A stretch of DNA of 64,000 bases from Dyella halodurans. Lineage in GTDB: Bacteria; Pseudomonadota; Gammaproteobacteria; Xanthomonadales; Rhodanobacteraceae. The position numbers were made by a program, and so were the translations under genes. The notes beneath the pieces were generated by a model, which made no database searches, was not told the origin of the DNA, and saw nothing but the letters and a program-made list of their open reading frames with translations. Position 1 is the first letter of the stretch; each line of letters begins with the position of its first letter. Shown one piece after another: positions 36,201 through 45,393 of this stretch. Location of the stretch: contig NZ_JAPDPF010000001.1 in the NCBI RefSeq assembly GCF_026283925.1, positions 62,001 to 126,000 on the forward strand, given 5' to 3'.

Positions 36201-37187
36201 TCACGCCGCCAGTCGTTCCCCGGCGCCTAGCGCGGCGAAATAGTCCCGCGTCAGTTGCAGCTGTTCGGCGGCGCTTTCCGCGCGATTCACCACGTGGCGG
36301 AACGCGGCATTTTCGGGGCGATCCTTCGCGTACCAACCCAGATGCTTGCGCGCGATGCGCACGCCCTGCAGTTCGCCATAGAACGCATACAGCTGTTCGA
36401 GATGATGGATCAGGATCTCGCCGACTTCATGTGGCGTCGGCTCGGGCAGCGTTTGGCCGGTGGCGAGGTAGTGCGAGATCTCGCGGAAGATCCACGGCCG
36501 ACCTTGCGCACCGCGGCCCACCATCACCGCATCGGCGCCGGTGACGTCGAGCACGTGCTTCGCCTGTTGCGGCGTGACGACGTCGCCGTTCGCCAGCACC
36601 GGGATGCGCACGGCGGCTTTCACGGCCGCGATGGTGTCGTACTCGGCCTCGCCCTCGTACTTGTCGGCACGCGTGCGGCCATGCACGGCCAAGGCGGCAA
36701 TGCCTGCGTCCTCGGCGATCTTCGCGATGCTCAGCGCGTTCTTGTTCGCGCGATCCCAGCCGGTCCGGATCTTCAGCGTCACCGGCACATCGACCGCGTC
36801 GACGACTGCCTTGACGATGCGCGCCACCAGCGGCTCGTCCTGCAGCAGGGCCGATCCCGACCACACGTTGCAGACCTTCTTGGCCGGGCAACCCATGTTG
36901 ATGTCGATGATCTGCGCACCATTGTCGGCGTTGTAGCGTGCTGCCTCAGCCAGCATGACCGGGTCATAGCCGGCGATCTGCACGCTCACCGGCTCGGGTT
37001 CGCCGGCATGGTCCATGCGCCGCAACGACTTGCGTGTCTGCCACAGGCGCGGATCGGATGCGGTCATTTCCGACACGGCCAGACCCGCGCCCAGCCGCTT
37101 GCACAGCAGGCGAAACGGTTTGTCGGTGACGCCGGCCATGGGCGCGAGCACCACGTTCGGGTCGATGCGGTAAGGACCAATCTGCAT
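36201..37187 (-). CDS. dusB: tRNA-dihydrouridine synthase B
   Basis: 328 residues. A FMN TIM-barrel enzyme reducing uridines in the tRNA D-loop. Signatures are VLAPMAGVTDKPFRLL near the N-terminus, IDINMGCPAKKVCN with the catalytic Cys, VHGRTRADKYEG, IPVLANGDV and VGRGAQGRPWIF. The order fits DusB rather than DusA or DusC. The start is ATG 37187 (MQIGPYRIDPNVV); the longer frame upstream covers a REP-like repeat. It is not followed by fis, which is its common partner in enterics. Confidence 0.92.
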   Translation of the reverse strand: MQIGPYRIDPNVVLAPMAGVTDKPFRLLCKRLGAGLAVSEMTASDPRLWQTRKSLRRMDHAGEPEPVSVQIAGYDPVMLAEAARYNADNGAQIIDINMGCPAKKVCNVWSGSALLQDEPLVARIVKAVVDAVDVPVTLKIRTGWDRANKNALSIAKIAEDAGIAALAVHGRTRADKYEGEAEYDTIAAVKAAVRIPVLANGDVVTPQQAKHVLDVTGADAVMVGRGAQGRPWIFREISHYLATGQTLPEPTPHEVGEILIHHLEQLYAFYGELQGVRIARKHLGWYAKDRPENAAFRHVVNRAESAAEQLQLTRDYFAALGAGERLAA

Positions 37188-37220
37188 CCGCCCATTGTAC
37201 CCGGAGGCTGCTTTTCCTGT

Positions 37221-37244
37221 TGTAGGAGCGCACCCATTGCGCGA
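37221..37244 (+). repeat. REP-like repeat, single copy
   Basis: TGTAGGAGCGCACCCATTGC plus GCGA, differing by one base from the repeat arms at 39389-39469. It lies in the short gap between dusB and the nucleoside symporter gene and contains the inner inverted repeat GCGCA/TGCGC. Confidence 0.8.
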
Positions 37245-37255
37245 CCCGGGCCGCC

Positions 37256-38524
37256 TCAGTTCGCAGCCTTCTCCGCCCACACCCGCGCGCCGGCCGGATC
37301 ATGCTTGTGCTTGAACAGGAACATGAACAGCAGCGCGACCACCAGCGAATACAGCGCAAAGGTGACCCAGATGCCGTGCCAGTCCTTGCTCTGGTCGGGG
37401 TGGGTGAAGAAGGCCTCGATGATCAGGCCGCTCAGCGAGCTGCCCAGCACCGCGCCGATGCCATTGGTCATCAGCATGAACAGGCCCTGCGCGCTGGCGC
37501 GGATCGAAGGGTCGCTCTGACCTTCGACGAACAGCGAGCCGGAGATATTGAAGAAATCAAAGGCCATGCCGTAGACGATGCACGACAGCACGATCATCCA
37601 CAGGCCCGGGCCCGGGTCGCCATAAGCGAACAGGCCAAAGCGCAGGGTCCAGGCGAACATGCTGATCAGCATCACGGTCTTGATGCCGAAGCGCTTCAGG
37701 AAGAACGGAATCGCCAGGATGAACAGCGTCTCGGAAATCTGCGAGATCGACATGATGATGGCCGGGTAGCGTACCGCCACCAGGTCCTTGTAGGCGTCCA
37801 TGCGGGCGAAATCATGCAGGAAGGTGTCGCCGTAGGCATTGGTCAGCTGCAGCGAGGCGCCAAGCAGCATCGCGAAGACAAAGAACACCGCCATGCGTGG
37901 ATCGCGGAACAGCGAGAACGAGGTGAGTCCTAGCGTGTCGAGCAGCGACTGATTGGGCTTGCGCTGGAAGCGCGGCGGGCAGGGCGGCAGGGTGAACGCG
38001 TACAGGCCCAACAGCAAGGCCGCGCCGGAGGCGACATAGAACTGGCCGGACGAGGTTTCCAGGCGCAGCAGGCTCACCGTCCACAGCGCGGCGATGAAGC
38101 CCACCGTGCCCCACACGCGGATCGGCGGGTAGTCCTTGACGATGTCCTTGCCGTCGCTTTTCAGCGCGTTATAGGCCACCGCGATGGAGAGCGAGATGGT
38201 CGGCATGTAGAACATCATGTTGAGCAACATCACCCAGAACATCAGCCCCGGCGACTGCACCATCGGCACGCAGAACAGTACCAGGGCGCCGCCGATATGC
38301 ATCAGGCCATAGAGCTTCTCCGCGTTGATCCATTTGTCCGCGACCACGCCCATCAGCGACGGCATGAACAACGAGGCGATGCCCATGGTCGAGAAGATCG
38401 CGCCGAACTGCGCGCCGGACCACTGCTTGGTCTGGAACCAGTAGGCGCCGATCGTCAGCAGCCATGACCCCCATACGAAGAATTGCAGGAAGTTCATCGC
38501 AATCAGGCGCAGTCGAAGATTCAT
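37256..38524 (-). CDS. MFS nucleoside:H+ symporter (NupG/XapB type)
   Basis: 422 residues, close to NupG length, with twelve predicted helices. It starts MNLRLRLIAMNFLQFFVWGSWLLTIGAYWF, the N-terminal style of the nucleoside:H+ symporter family, with MGVVADKW (the MFS loop 2-3 motif) and RVWGTVGFIAALW. It probably imports nucleosides at the inner membrane. Longer frames upstream to 38782 are not supported. No nucleoside catabolic gene lies nearby. Confidence 0.85.
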   Translation of the reverse strand: MNLRLRLIAMNFLQFFVWGSWLLTIGAYWFQTKQWSGAQFGAIFSTMGIASLFMPSLMGVVADKWINAEKLYGLMHIGGALVLFCVPMVQSPGLMFWVMLLNMMFYMPTISLSIAVAYNALKSDGKDIVKDYPPIRVWGTVGFIAALWTVSLLRLETSSGQFYVASGAALLLGLYAFTLPPCPPRFQRKPNQSLLDTLGLTSFSLFRDPRMAVFFVFAMLLGASLQLTNAYGDTFLHDFARMDAYKDLVAVRYPAIIMSISQISETLFILAIPFFLKRFGIKTVMLISMFAWTLRFGLFAYGDPGPGLWMIVLSCIVYGMAFDFFNISGSLFVEGQSDPSIRASAQGLFMLMTNGIGAVLGSSLSGLIIEAFFTHPDQSKDWHGIWVTFALYSLVVALLFMFLFKHKHDPAGARVWAEKAAN

Positions 38525-38749
38525 CAGCAAGTTCGTATGGGTTGAAGCGGTTGGACGGTAGGGCGGGACACGCTCTTCCGGGCAGGCCAATGGCGATGGC
38601 GGCCTGTCGCGGCGATCCCGATGATCCCCTGTATGGCGCCTTGGGCGACCCATGGCCATGCCAAAATAGCCGCCAGCGTAGAGGAATGGGTGCTGGCGCG
38701 ACAAGTTGCGGCGCCGCGACGCCTGTTCGGACCCTTGAGGAGATGAAGC

Positions 38750-39379
38750 GTGAGTTTGTTCCTGACCATTGCGGTCGTGCATCTGGTAGCCCTGTTGAGC
38801 CCGGGTCCCGACTTTTTCTTCGTCTCGCAGACGGCCGTCAGTCGCACCCGCCGCCAGGCCATGTTTGGCGTGGTGGGCATCACCCTGGGCGTGATGGTGT
38901 GGTCGGCGTTGGCCCTCGCAGGCCTGCAGTTGCTGCTGCAGCGGCTGGCGTGGCTGGAGCGCCTGATTGCCATCGCTGGCGGCCTCTACCTGGCCTGGAT
39001 GGGCGTCAAGATGCTGCGCGGGGCGCTGAGCAAACCGTCGCCGCCTAGCGCGGAACAGAAGCCGGCGCTGCAGCAGGGCGACTCGGCCACCTTGCGTGCC
39101 GGCCTGTTCACCAACCTTTCCAACCCCAAGGTGGTCATTTATTTCGGCAGCGTGTTCTCCGCCTTCCTCGGCGACCGTGTGAGCACCGGCGCCCGCTGGG
39201 GCCTGTGGACCATGGTCATCCTCGAAACCCTGTTGTGGTTCACGCTGGTTGCCGGCGTGTTTGCACTACCGGCCATGCGCCGCGGCTACCTGAGGCTGTC
39301 GCGCTGGATCGATGGGCTGGCTGGCGCGGTCTTCGTGCTGTTCGGACTGCACCTCATTTTTGCCAAGCGTTCGGTATAA
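38750..39379 (+). CDS. LysE/RhtB-family amino acid exporter
   Basis: 209 residues and about six helices. It starts with GTG at 38750, preceded by GAGGAG. Family motifs are LSPGPDFFFVSQTAVSRTRRQAMFGVVGITLG at the first loop and FTNLSNPKVVIYFGSVF near the middle. Members export lysine, homoserine or threonine; the substrate here is not determined. A REP-like inverted pair follows immediately. Confidence 0.9.
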   Translation: MSLFLTIAVVHLVALLSPGPDFFFVSQTAVSRTRRQAMFGVVGITLGVMVWSALALAGLQLLLQRLAWLERLIAIAGGLYLAWMGVKMLRGALSKPSPPSAEQKPALQQGDSATLRAGLFTNLSNPKVVIYFGSVFSAFLGDRVSTGARWGLWTMVILETLLWFTLVAGVFALPAMRRGYLRLSRWIDGLAGAVFVLFGLHLIFAKRSV

Positions 39380-39388
39380 CCGCCCCCT

Positions 39389-39469
39389 TGTAGGAGCGCA
39401 CCCAGTGCGCGAAAAGCCAACGGAGCGGTGACGCCGTAACGGCCATCGCGCACTGGGTGCGCTCCTACA
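39389..39469. repeat. REP-like inverted pair
   Basis: Two 24-base arms (39389-39412 and 39446-39469), each beginning TGTAGGAGCGCACCCAGTGC on its own strand, face each other across 33 bases. A single transcript could form a long hairpin. The same unit recurs at 37221 and 44076-44150, always between genes. Confidence 0.92.
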
Positions 39470-39477
39470 GAGAGGCA

Positions 39478-40848
39478 TCAGGGCAGTAATTTTCCCGGAT
39501 TCAGGATGCCATCCGGATCAAACGCCGACTTCACGTTGCGCATCAGTTGCAGCGTGCTCGGTTGCAATGCCAACGGCATGAACTCGCGCTTGACCAGGCC
39601 GATGCCGTGCTCGCCTGAAAGCGTGCCGTCCAGCGCGATCACCAGTGCAAACACCTCCGCCAGGCAGGCATGCGCGCGCTCGCGCTCGGCCTCGTCGCGC
39701 GGCAGCAGGTTGACGTGCAGGTTGCCATTGCCGGCATGACCGAAGCTGACGATCAGCACGTCGTGCTTCTTCGATAGTTGCTTGATGCCATCGACGAGTT
39801 CGGGCAGCCGGCTCACCGGCACCACCACGTCCTCGTTGATCTTGTTCGGCGAGATCGTGCGCTGTGCAGGGGATAGCGCCTTGCGCGCGGACCACAGCGC
39901 CTGCGTTTCCTCCACTGTCTCGGCAATGCGTAGCTCTTCCAGCCCATCGCCGCGCGCGGCACGTGCTACTGCTTCCATGGCGCCCGCCAAGGTATCCGGC
40001 TCGCCATCCACTTCGACCATCAGCATGGCACCGGCCAGCGGCACCACGTCACCGCCGTAATCACGGGCGAGCTTGAGCGCCACGTCGTCGATGAATTCAA
40101 GCGCGCACGGCGTAACCGGCTGCGCCATGATCCGCGCCACCGCCCGTGCAGCGGCGCCCACGTCGCGATAAGTGGCGCGCATGGTGCGCAGCCCGGTGGG
40201 TTTGGGCGTGAGCTTGAGCGTGGCTTCGGTGATCAGCGCAAGCGTGCCTTCCGAGCCGATCAGCAGGCGGGTGAGGTCGTAGCCGGTGGCGCCCTTGCTC
40301 GTATAGGTGCCGCAGCGGAAGCCGTCGCCGGTGCCCGCGACGGCGCGCAAGCCCAGTGTGTTCTCGCGCGGACTGCCGTATTTCACCGTGCGCGGGCCGG
40401 CCGAATTGCAGGCGAGGTTGCCACCGATGCTGCACCATGGCGCCGACGAGGGGTCGGGCGGCCAGAAGAACCCATGGGGTTTCAGTGCCTGCTGCAGGTC
40501 ACCATTGAGAACGCCAGGTTCCACCACCGCGAAGCGATTGTCAGGATCAATGCGCAGGATGCGGTTCATGCGCTCGAAGCTCACCACCACACCGCCATCC
40601 ACCGGCACTGTGGCGCCAGTGGTATTGGTGCCGCGGCCGCGGCCGATCACCGATACCTGATGGGCGCGGCAGGCTTGCACCAGGGCTTCTACCTGCGCGT
40701 GCTCGGTAGGGAACACCACGGCATCCGGCTTCGCGTTGCGGCGCGAATTGTCGTAGGCGTAGGCGAGGCGTTCGGCGTCACCGGTGGCCAGCGAGGCCTC
40801 CGGAAAGTGCGAACGGAGGGTGACAAGCAAGGAGTCGGGAAGGCTCAT
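39478..40848 (-). CDS. FAD-linked oxidase, GlcD/D-lactate dehydrogenase type
   Basis: 456 residues. FAD_binding_4 domain (about 35-215: VVFPTEHAQVEALVQACRAH, GRGRGTNTTGATVP, IGGNLACNSAGPRTVKYG, GSEGTLALITEATLKL) is followed by FAD-oxidase_C (SFGHAGNGNLHVNLLP, GEHGIGLVKREFM, DPDGILNPGKLLP). It oxidises a 2-hydroxyacid such as glycolate, D-lactate or D-2-hydroxyglutarate; the substrate cannot be told from sequence. No glcE/glcF partners are adjacent. Predicted cytoplasmic or peripheral. Confidence 0.88.
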   Translation of the reverse strand: MSLPDSLLVTLRSHFPEASLATGDAERLAYAYDNSRRNAKPDAVVFPTEHAQVEALVQACRAHQVSVIGRGRGTNTTGATVPVDGGVVVSFERMNRILRIDPDNRFAVVEPGVLNGDLQQALKPHGFFWPPDPSSAPWCSIGGNLACNSAGPRTVKYGSPRENTLGLRAVAGTGDGFRCGTYTSKGATGYDLTRLLIGSEGTLALITEATLKLTPKPTGLRTMRATYRDVGAAARAVARIMAQPVTPCALEFIDDVALKLARDYGGDVVPLAGAMLMVEVDGEPDTLAGAMEAVARAARGDGLEELRIAETVEETQALWSARKALSPAQRTISPNKINEDVVVPVSRLPELVDGIKQLSKKHDVLIVSFGHAGNGNLHVNLLPRDEAERERAHACLAEVFALVIALDGTLSGEHGIGLVKREFMPLALQPSTLQLMRNVKSAFDPDGILNPGKLLP

Positions 40849-40896
40849 GCGCGCAGTATCCCACCGGATGCAGCCTGCGCGGGAATCACGGCGGGG

Positions 40897-41253
40897 CTAG
40901 TGCGCTTCGAACGCGCCGCGCAACCAGTCCATCCGCGCCTGGTCCTCGGGGCCGTCGTAGGTCACCACATCGAAACGACAGCTTTGCTGTGCGTACTTGC
41001 TGTGGGCAGCAAGCCACAGTTCGGCGGTACGTATCAGCTTTTGCTGCTTGCTGGCGGTAACCGAAGCTGCAGCGCTGCCGTGCACGGCATGCAGGCGGTG
41101 ACGTACTTCGACAAAGACCACCGTGTCGCCATCGAGCATGACCAGGTCGAGCTCGCCGTGGCGGATGGTGTAGTTGCGCGCCAGCAGTTTGAGGCCGGCG
41201 CGCTGCAGGGCGGCGCCGGCACGTTCTTCGAAGCGCGCTCCCGCAGCCCGCAT
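40897..41253 (-). CDS. yraN: UPF0102 family protein YraN
   Basis: 118 residues. It has the PD-(D/E)xK nuclease-like core of this family: ARNYTIRHGELDLVMLDGDTVVFVEVRHR, followed by SVTASKQQKLIRTAELWL. The function is unproven; nuclease or Holliday-junction-type roles have been suggested. It follows lpoA on the minus strand, the conserved rsmI / lpoA-yraN arrangement. The start at 41253 lies inside a short tandem repeat that links it to the lpoA stop. Confidence 0.9.
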   Translation of the reverse strand: MRAAGARFEERAGAALQRAGLKLLARNYTIRHGELDLVMLDGDTVVFVEVRHRLHAVHGSAAASVTASKQQKLIRTAELWLAAHSKYAQQSCRFDVVTYDGPEDQARMDWLRGAFEAH

Positions 41254-41290
41254 CAGCCCGGCTCCAATCAGCCCCGCTCCAATCAGCCCT
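41246..41290. repeat. Short tandem repeat at the lpoA/yraN junction
   Basis: Two copies of a 15-base unit (GCTCCAATCAGCCCC at 41261-41275 and 41276-41290, one base different) with a degenerate third copy before them. The repeat covers the lpoA stop codon and runs up to the yraN start. Confidence 0.75.
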
Positions 41291-43133
41291 GGCTGGGCTG
41301 ATCGTTGCCGACGGGCGGCGACAATGCCGGTGCGCTGTCCATCTGCAGGCTACCATTGAGCGGACGGGCCAGGCCGTCCTGGAACTTCGCCCACACCAGC
41401 ACCCGGCGTACGCGACCGAACTGGTCGGCAGTGAGCTGACCACTGGCGCCCGGTAGATAGCTGCCGGGATGCGCGCGCAGCCAGTCGACGTAGGGCGCCA
41501 GACTCCAGGCATCCATGCCAAAGGCGAACAATCGTGCCGAGGTGCCGCGCGCGGCCGGCAGCTGCGCGGCGATGTCGCCGCGGTTGGGCAGGCCGGGTTG
41601 TGCGTCGAACAGCCACGGCGCGTCGCAGAATTCGACGCCTTCCAGGTCGCGGTTCGCGCCGGCATCGTCTACGCCGGCATAGATATGTGAAGTGCCAAAC
41701 ACCGGGAGGTTCACGCGGGCGAGCTTGAGCTGCGGCAGCAGCAGCCGCGCCTGCTGCGGGCGCATGCTGATGAAGACACCGCTCGTGCTGGCACCGCCCG
41801 CCTCACTGGGAGGGTTGCCGGGGTCATTGCCATCGGTGGGCATGCCCAGCCCGGTAATGGTCGGGGCGAAGTTGACACCCGTGGCAGGCAGGTTGCCCAT
41901 GCCGGCCACCTTGCCGCCGCGCGCCTCGATTTCGGCCTTGAAGGCGGTGGCGGCGCGCTGCGCAAAGTCGTCGCTGCTGACGATGACGTAGGCAGTGAGG
42001 GTGCCGCGCTCGGCCATGTGGTCGGCGGCCTGGGCACCTTCGGTTTCAGGGAGCAGGCCAAATTCGCTCACGCCATTGGCGGGCAGGCTCTTGTCGTCCG
42101 GGTGATTCAGCGCGAGCAGGGCGACCGGCAGGTCCGACAGGCCGAACAGGGCGGAAACCTCGCCACGCGTCAGCGGCCCGATCACCAGTTGTGCCCCGTC
42201 GGTGACGGCCTGTTGATAAGCCTTGATGGCGCTGGCGGCCGTGCCGCCGCTGTCGTATACGCGCACCAGCGGTCGGGGCGCGTGATTTCGCGAAGCATCC
42301 GCGTAGGCAGCGAAAAAGCCCTCGCGAATGGCCGAGCTCGCCGCGGCAAGATTGCCGTTCGCCGGCAACAGCAAGGCGACGCGCGCAGGCATCTTGTAGC
42401 CCTCGCGCACATTGGCGCCTTCACCCGGCGTCATGGTACCGACTTCCTGTTCCAGCGCGGGTTGCTGGCGCGCCACGGCGACGCCGAGCTGGGTCAGCGC
42501 CTCGTTCACCCACGGCAGCATGCGATCGCCTTGCTGCATGGCGCTGGCGCGCTGTTTCAGCGGGTCGGCGCCGAGTTTGACCAGCAAGGCGACCAACTGC
42601 TTGCGATTCTGTGTCTGGTCCAGGCCGCTGAGCTGGCTGTCCATCTCCATGCGCGAGCGCGCGGCACCCCAGTAATCGCCGGTCTCCTGCATGGCCTGCG
42701 CGCGCAGCTCGAGCAGGCGAAGCTGCAGCGCCGGTGGCACGCTGATGTTCGGTTGCGTGGTGAGCTGCAGGGCGCGGTTCGCATCGTGCTGCTTCAGCGC
42801 CAGCTCGGCCTGCAGCAGGTCGAGCCGCGAGGGCTCGTCACCGGTCAGGCGCTGGCGTCGAATATCGTTGGCGAACGGTGCTGCGCGGTCGAGCTGGCCT
42901 TCCTGACGATACGCTTCGGCTGCAAGCAGGCGATAGTGATCGGGGGTGGCGGAGGTTTTCGCCAGGGCCAGGTACGCCTGTGCGGCGTCCTCGAACTTGC
43001 CTTGCTGGGCGAGCGCATCGGCCTGCTGGCTGGCGGCGATTTCGGCGGGGGAGCGGGTCGCCGTTGGCGGAACGCAGGCGCTGAGTGCGAGTGAAATCAG
43101 CAGGACAATGCCTGCGGCGCGGTACAAGCGCAT
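41283..43133 (-). CDS. lpoA: Outer-membrane lipoprotein activator of penicillin-binding protein 1A
   Basis: 616 residues. The lipoprotein signal is LYRAAGIVLLISLALSAC (lipobox LSAC). An N-terminal TPR-like helical domain (about 30-260) precedes a C-terminal periplasmic-binding-protein fold (ARVALLLPANGNLAAASSAIREGF onward). LpoA reaches through the peptidoglycan to stimulate PBP1A. The position next to yraN and divergent from rsmI is the classic arrangement. The start at 43133 has AAAGGGA upstream. Confidence 0.9.
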   Translation of the reverse strand: MRLYRAAGIVLLISLALSACVPPTATRSPAEIAASQQADALAQQGKFEDAAQAYLALAKTSATPDHYRLLAAEAYRQEGQLDRAAPFANDIRRQRLTGDEPSRLDLLQAELALKQHDANRALQLTTQPNISVPPALQLRLLELRAQAMQETGDYWGAARSRMEMDSQLSGLDQTQNRKQLVALLVKLGADPLKQRASAMQQGDRMLPWVNEALTQLGVAVARQQPALEQEVGTMTPGEGANVREGYKMPARVALLLPANGNLAAASSAIREGFFAAYADASRNHAPRPLVRVYDSGGTAASAIKAYQQAVTDGAQLVIGPLTRGEVSALFGLSDLPVALLALNHPDDKSLPANGVSEFGLLPETEGAQAADHMAERGTLTAYVIVSSDDFAQRAATAFKAEIEARGGKVAGMGNLPATGVNFAPTITGLGMPTDGNDPGNPPSEAGGASTSGVFISMRPQQARLLLPQLKLARVNLPVFGTSHIYAGVDDAGANRDLEGVEFCDAPWLFDAQPGLPNRGDIAAQLPAARGTSARLFAFGMDAWSLAPYVDWLRAHPGSYLPGASGQLTADQFGRVRRVLVWAKFQDGLARPLNGSLQMDSAPALSPPVGNDQPSQG

Positions 43134-43227
43134 GGCCAAATCCCTTTCGATCTTTTTGACGACATAGTCGGCGGATGGGCGATGATAGCCCATTGGATTG
43201 CCGCCTCGCGGCGGAGGAAAGGGCAAG

Positions 43228-44055
43228 ATGTCACAGATTCAGCCGGGCCTGCTATGGGTCGTTGCCACACCGATTGGCCATCGCGACGACTTTTCCGCAC
43301 GCGCCATCGAAACCTTGCGCTCGGTCGCGGTGATTGCTGCCGAGGACACGCGGCACAGTCGCCCGCTGCTTACCCACTACAACATCGGCACGCCGCTGGT
43401 AGCCCTGCATGAGCACAATGAACGTGACGTCGTCGATGCGATCGTGCGGCGCTTGCAGGGCGGTGAATCGGTCGCCCTGATCTCGGATGCGGGGACGCCC
43501 TTGATCAGCGACCCCGGCTTCCGGCTGGTGCGGGCTGCGCGTGCGGCCGGGATCCGCTGTGCCCCGGTGCCGGGTCCGTGCGCGGCGATCGCAGGACTTT
43601 CCGTGGCAGGTCTGCCCAGCGACCGCTTCGTCTTCGAAGGTTTCCTGCCGCCCAAGTCCGCCGCGCGGCGCGCCCGCTTGCAGGAACTTGCGGGCGATCC
43701 ACGCACGCTCATCTTCTATGAGTCGTCGCATCGGGTGGCGGAGAGCCTTGCCGATATGCGCGACGTCTTCGGCGCGGCGCGCGAGGGCGTGCTGGCGCGC
43801 GAGCTGACCAAGCTGTTTGAGACGGTGCTTGGCGAACCGCTGGGCGAGCTGGCGACGCGGGTGGTGAGTGACCCGGATCAGCAGCGCGGCGAGCACGTGA
43901 TCCTGGTAGCCGGTCGCGGCGAGGAAACCGATGCGCGCGAAGCGGAGGGGCGTCGGGTGTTCGCCTTGTTGCGCGAGGAGTTGCCGCCCGCCAAGGCAGC
44001 GAAGCTTGCGGCGGCCATTACTGGTGCCCCGCGCAAACTGCTCTACGAGGGTTAA
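43228..44055 (+). CDS. rsmI: 16S rRNA 2'-O-ribose C1402 methyltransferase
   Basis: 275 residues, tetrapyrrole-methylase fold. Signatures are LWVVATPIGHRDDFSARAIETL near the start, AEDTRHSRPLLTHY, LISDAGTPLISDPGFRLV, VPGPCAAIAGLSVAGLPSDRFVFEGFLP and FYESSHRV. It methylates C1402 in the ribosomal P site together with RsmH, which is encoded 1.3 kb downstream. ATG 43228 follows GGAGG; the in-frame upstream start at 43198 is less likely. Divergent from lpoA and followed by a REP-like pair. Confidence 0.94.
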   Translation: MSQIQPGLLWVVATPIGHRDDFSARAIETLRSVAVIAAEDTRHSRPLLTHYNIGTPLVALHEHNERDVVDAIVRRLQGGESVALISDAGTPLISDPGFRLVRAARAAGIRCAPVPGPCAAIAGLSVAGLPSDRFVFEGFLPPKSAARRARLQELAGDPRTLIFYESSHRVAESLADMRDVFGAAREGVLARELTKLFETVLGEPLGELATRVVSDPDQQRGEHVILVAGRGEETDAREAEGRRVFALLREELPPAKAAKLAAAITGAPRKLLYEG

Positions 44056-44075
44056 GGGCGGTCGGCCTTTGTTGT

Positions 44076-44150
44076 TGTAGGAGCGCACCTTGTGCGCGAT
44101 CACGGCATCACCACTCCGTTGGCTCTTCGCGCACTGGGTGCGCTCCTACA
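44076..44150. repeat. REP-like inverted pair
   Basis: Arms at 44076-44099 and 44127-44150 match the unit at 39389-39469 (left arm with two changes, right arm identical), separated by 27 bases. It lies between the rsmI stop and rnpB and may act as the rsmI terminator. Confidence 0.9.
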
Positions 44151-44213
44151 GGCAGAGCTGCGGTGCGTGCACTTCTCAGGCGTCTTGAGCCGCGTCTTGC
44201 ACTACAATGCCGC

Positions 44214-44582
<369 letters not shown>

Positions 44583-44820
44583 CGATTCACCACCGGCCGT
44601 CATCGCCATGTCGATCCTGACGTGGCGATGACGACTGCGTGGCGGGCATGAACGGGTGATTCATGCCGGAGCCTTCCGGAGGGCCGTCGGGCCTGCGGAA
44701 AGATGGACTGGCGTTTTGAAAAAATCCTACCCATTCAAGCACCTTTGGGTGTTTCCTCAGAAAGGGCTGGAATTACTGCCAGATCATCGCCTTTCTCATT
44801 GATTCACAAGCGAAATTCCC
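44583..44820. other. Gap between rnpB and the dcw promoter
   Basis: About 240 bases with no supported gene. A small hairpin (GGCATGA and TCATGCC near 44645-44670) may be the rnpB terminator, but the following sequence is not T-rich. Confidence 0.45.
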
Positions 44821-44849
44821 TTGACAGTCTCAGGGGGCGAGACTATCGT
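44821..44849 (+). promoter_or_regulatory. Main dcw cluster promoter
   Basis: TTGACA at 44821-44826, a 17-base spacer and TATCGT at 44844-44849: a strong sigma-70 promoter 45 bases before the mraZ start. Its -10 element runs directly into the MraZ decamer repeats. Confidence 0.85.
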
Positions 44850-44887
44850 GGGTTCCTGTGTGAAATCGTGGGAATTCGTGGAGTCTA
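44848..44887 (+). promoter_or_regulatory. MraZ operator: four tandem decamers
   Basis: GTGGGTTCCT, GTGTGAAATC, GTGGGAATTC and GTGGAGTCTA follow each other with exact 10-base spacing at 44848-44887. MraZ binds TGGG-type repeats spaced by five bases upstream of its own gene, so this is an autoregulatory site. It overlaps the promoter's downstream edge, which suits repression. Confidence 0.82.
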
Positions 44888-44893
44888 TTGGCC

Positions 44894-45340
44894 GTGTTCC
44901 AGGGCGAAACTGCCATCACTGTTGACGACAAGGGCCGGCTGGCCATTCCGACCGCGTATCGCGAGTTGGTGGCCGACGCCTGCGCCAATCGTCTGGTGAT
45001 CACCTACAACCCCTTCGAATCGGGCTGCCTGTGGCTGTTCCCGTACGCCGAGTGGGAGCAGGTGCGCGACCAGGTGAACGCCCTGCCCAAGGTCAAAGCC
45101 GCCCATCGCGACATGCAGATGAAGCTGGTGGGCGCCGCGAGCGTGGTCGAGCCGGATGGCGCGGCACGCATCCTGCTGCCGACCAGCCAGCGCGCAACCA
45201 CGGGCATCGAGAAGAAAGCGGTTCTGCTGGGCATGGGCAACAAGTTCGAGCTTTGGAGCGAACAGGCCCACCTGGCCAAGATCCGCCAGACCATCGGCGA
45301 AGACGAGATCACCAACGAGATGGCGGAGCTGCGCCTGTAA
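44894..45340 (+). CDS. mraZ: Transcriptional regulator MraZ
   Basis: 148 residues from GTG 44894, giving the normal N-terminus (M)[23 protein letters not shown] lies ten bases upstream. The TTG at 44888 would add two residues and sit too close to that site. It has two SpoVT/AbrB-like halves, each with a DxxGR-type turn (DDKGR and [11 protein letters not shown]). It binds the decamer repeats just upstream and regulates the dcw cluster. Confidence 0.95.
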   Translation: MFQGETAITVDDKGRLAIPTAYRELVADACANRLVITYNPFESGCLWLFPYAEWEQVRDQVNALPKVKAAHRDMQMKLVGAASVVEPDGAARILLPTSQRATTGIEKKAVLLGMGNKFELWSEQAHLAKIRQTIGEDEITNEMAELRL

Positions 45341-45393
45341 CCGGCAACGGTGGCGGCGCGGCGGAATTTACGGGACGGGAGCGGGAGTGCGGC

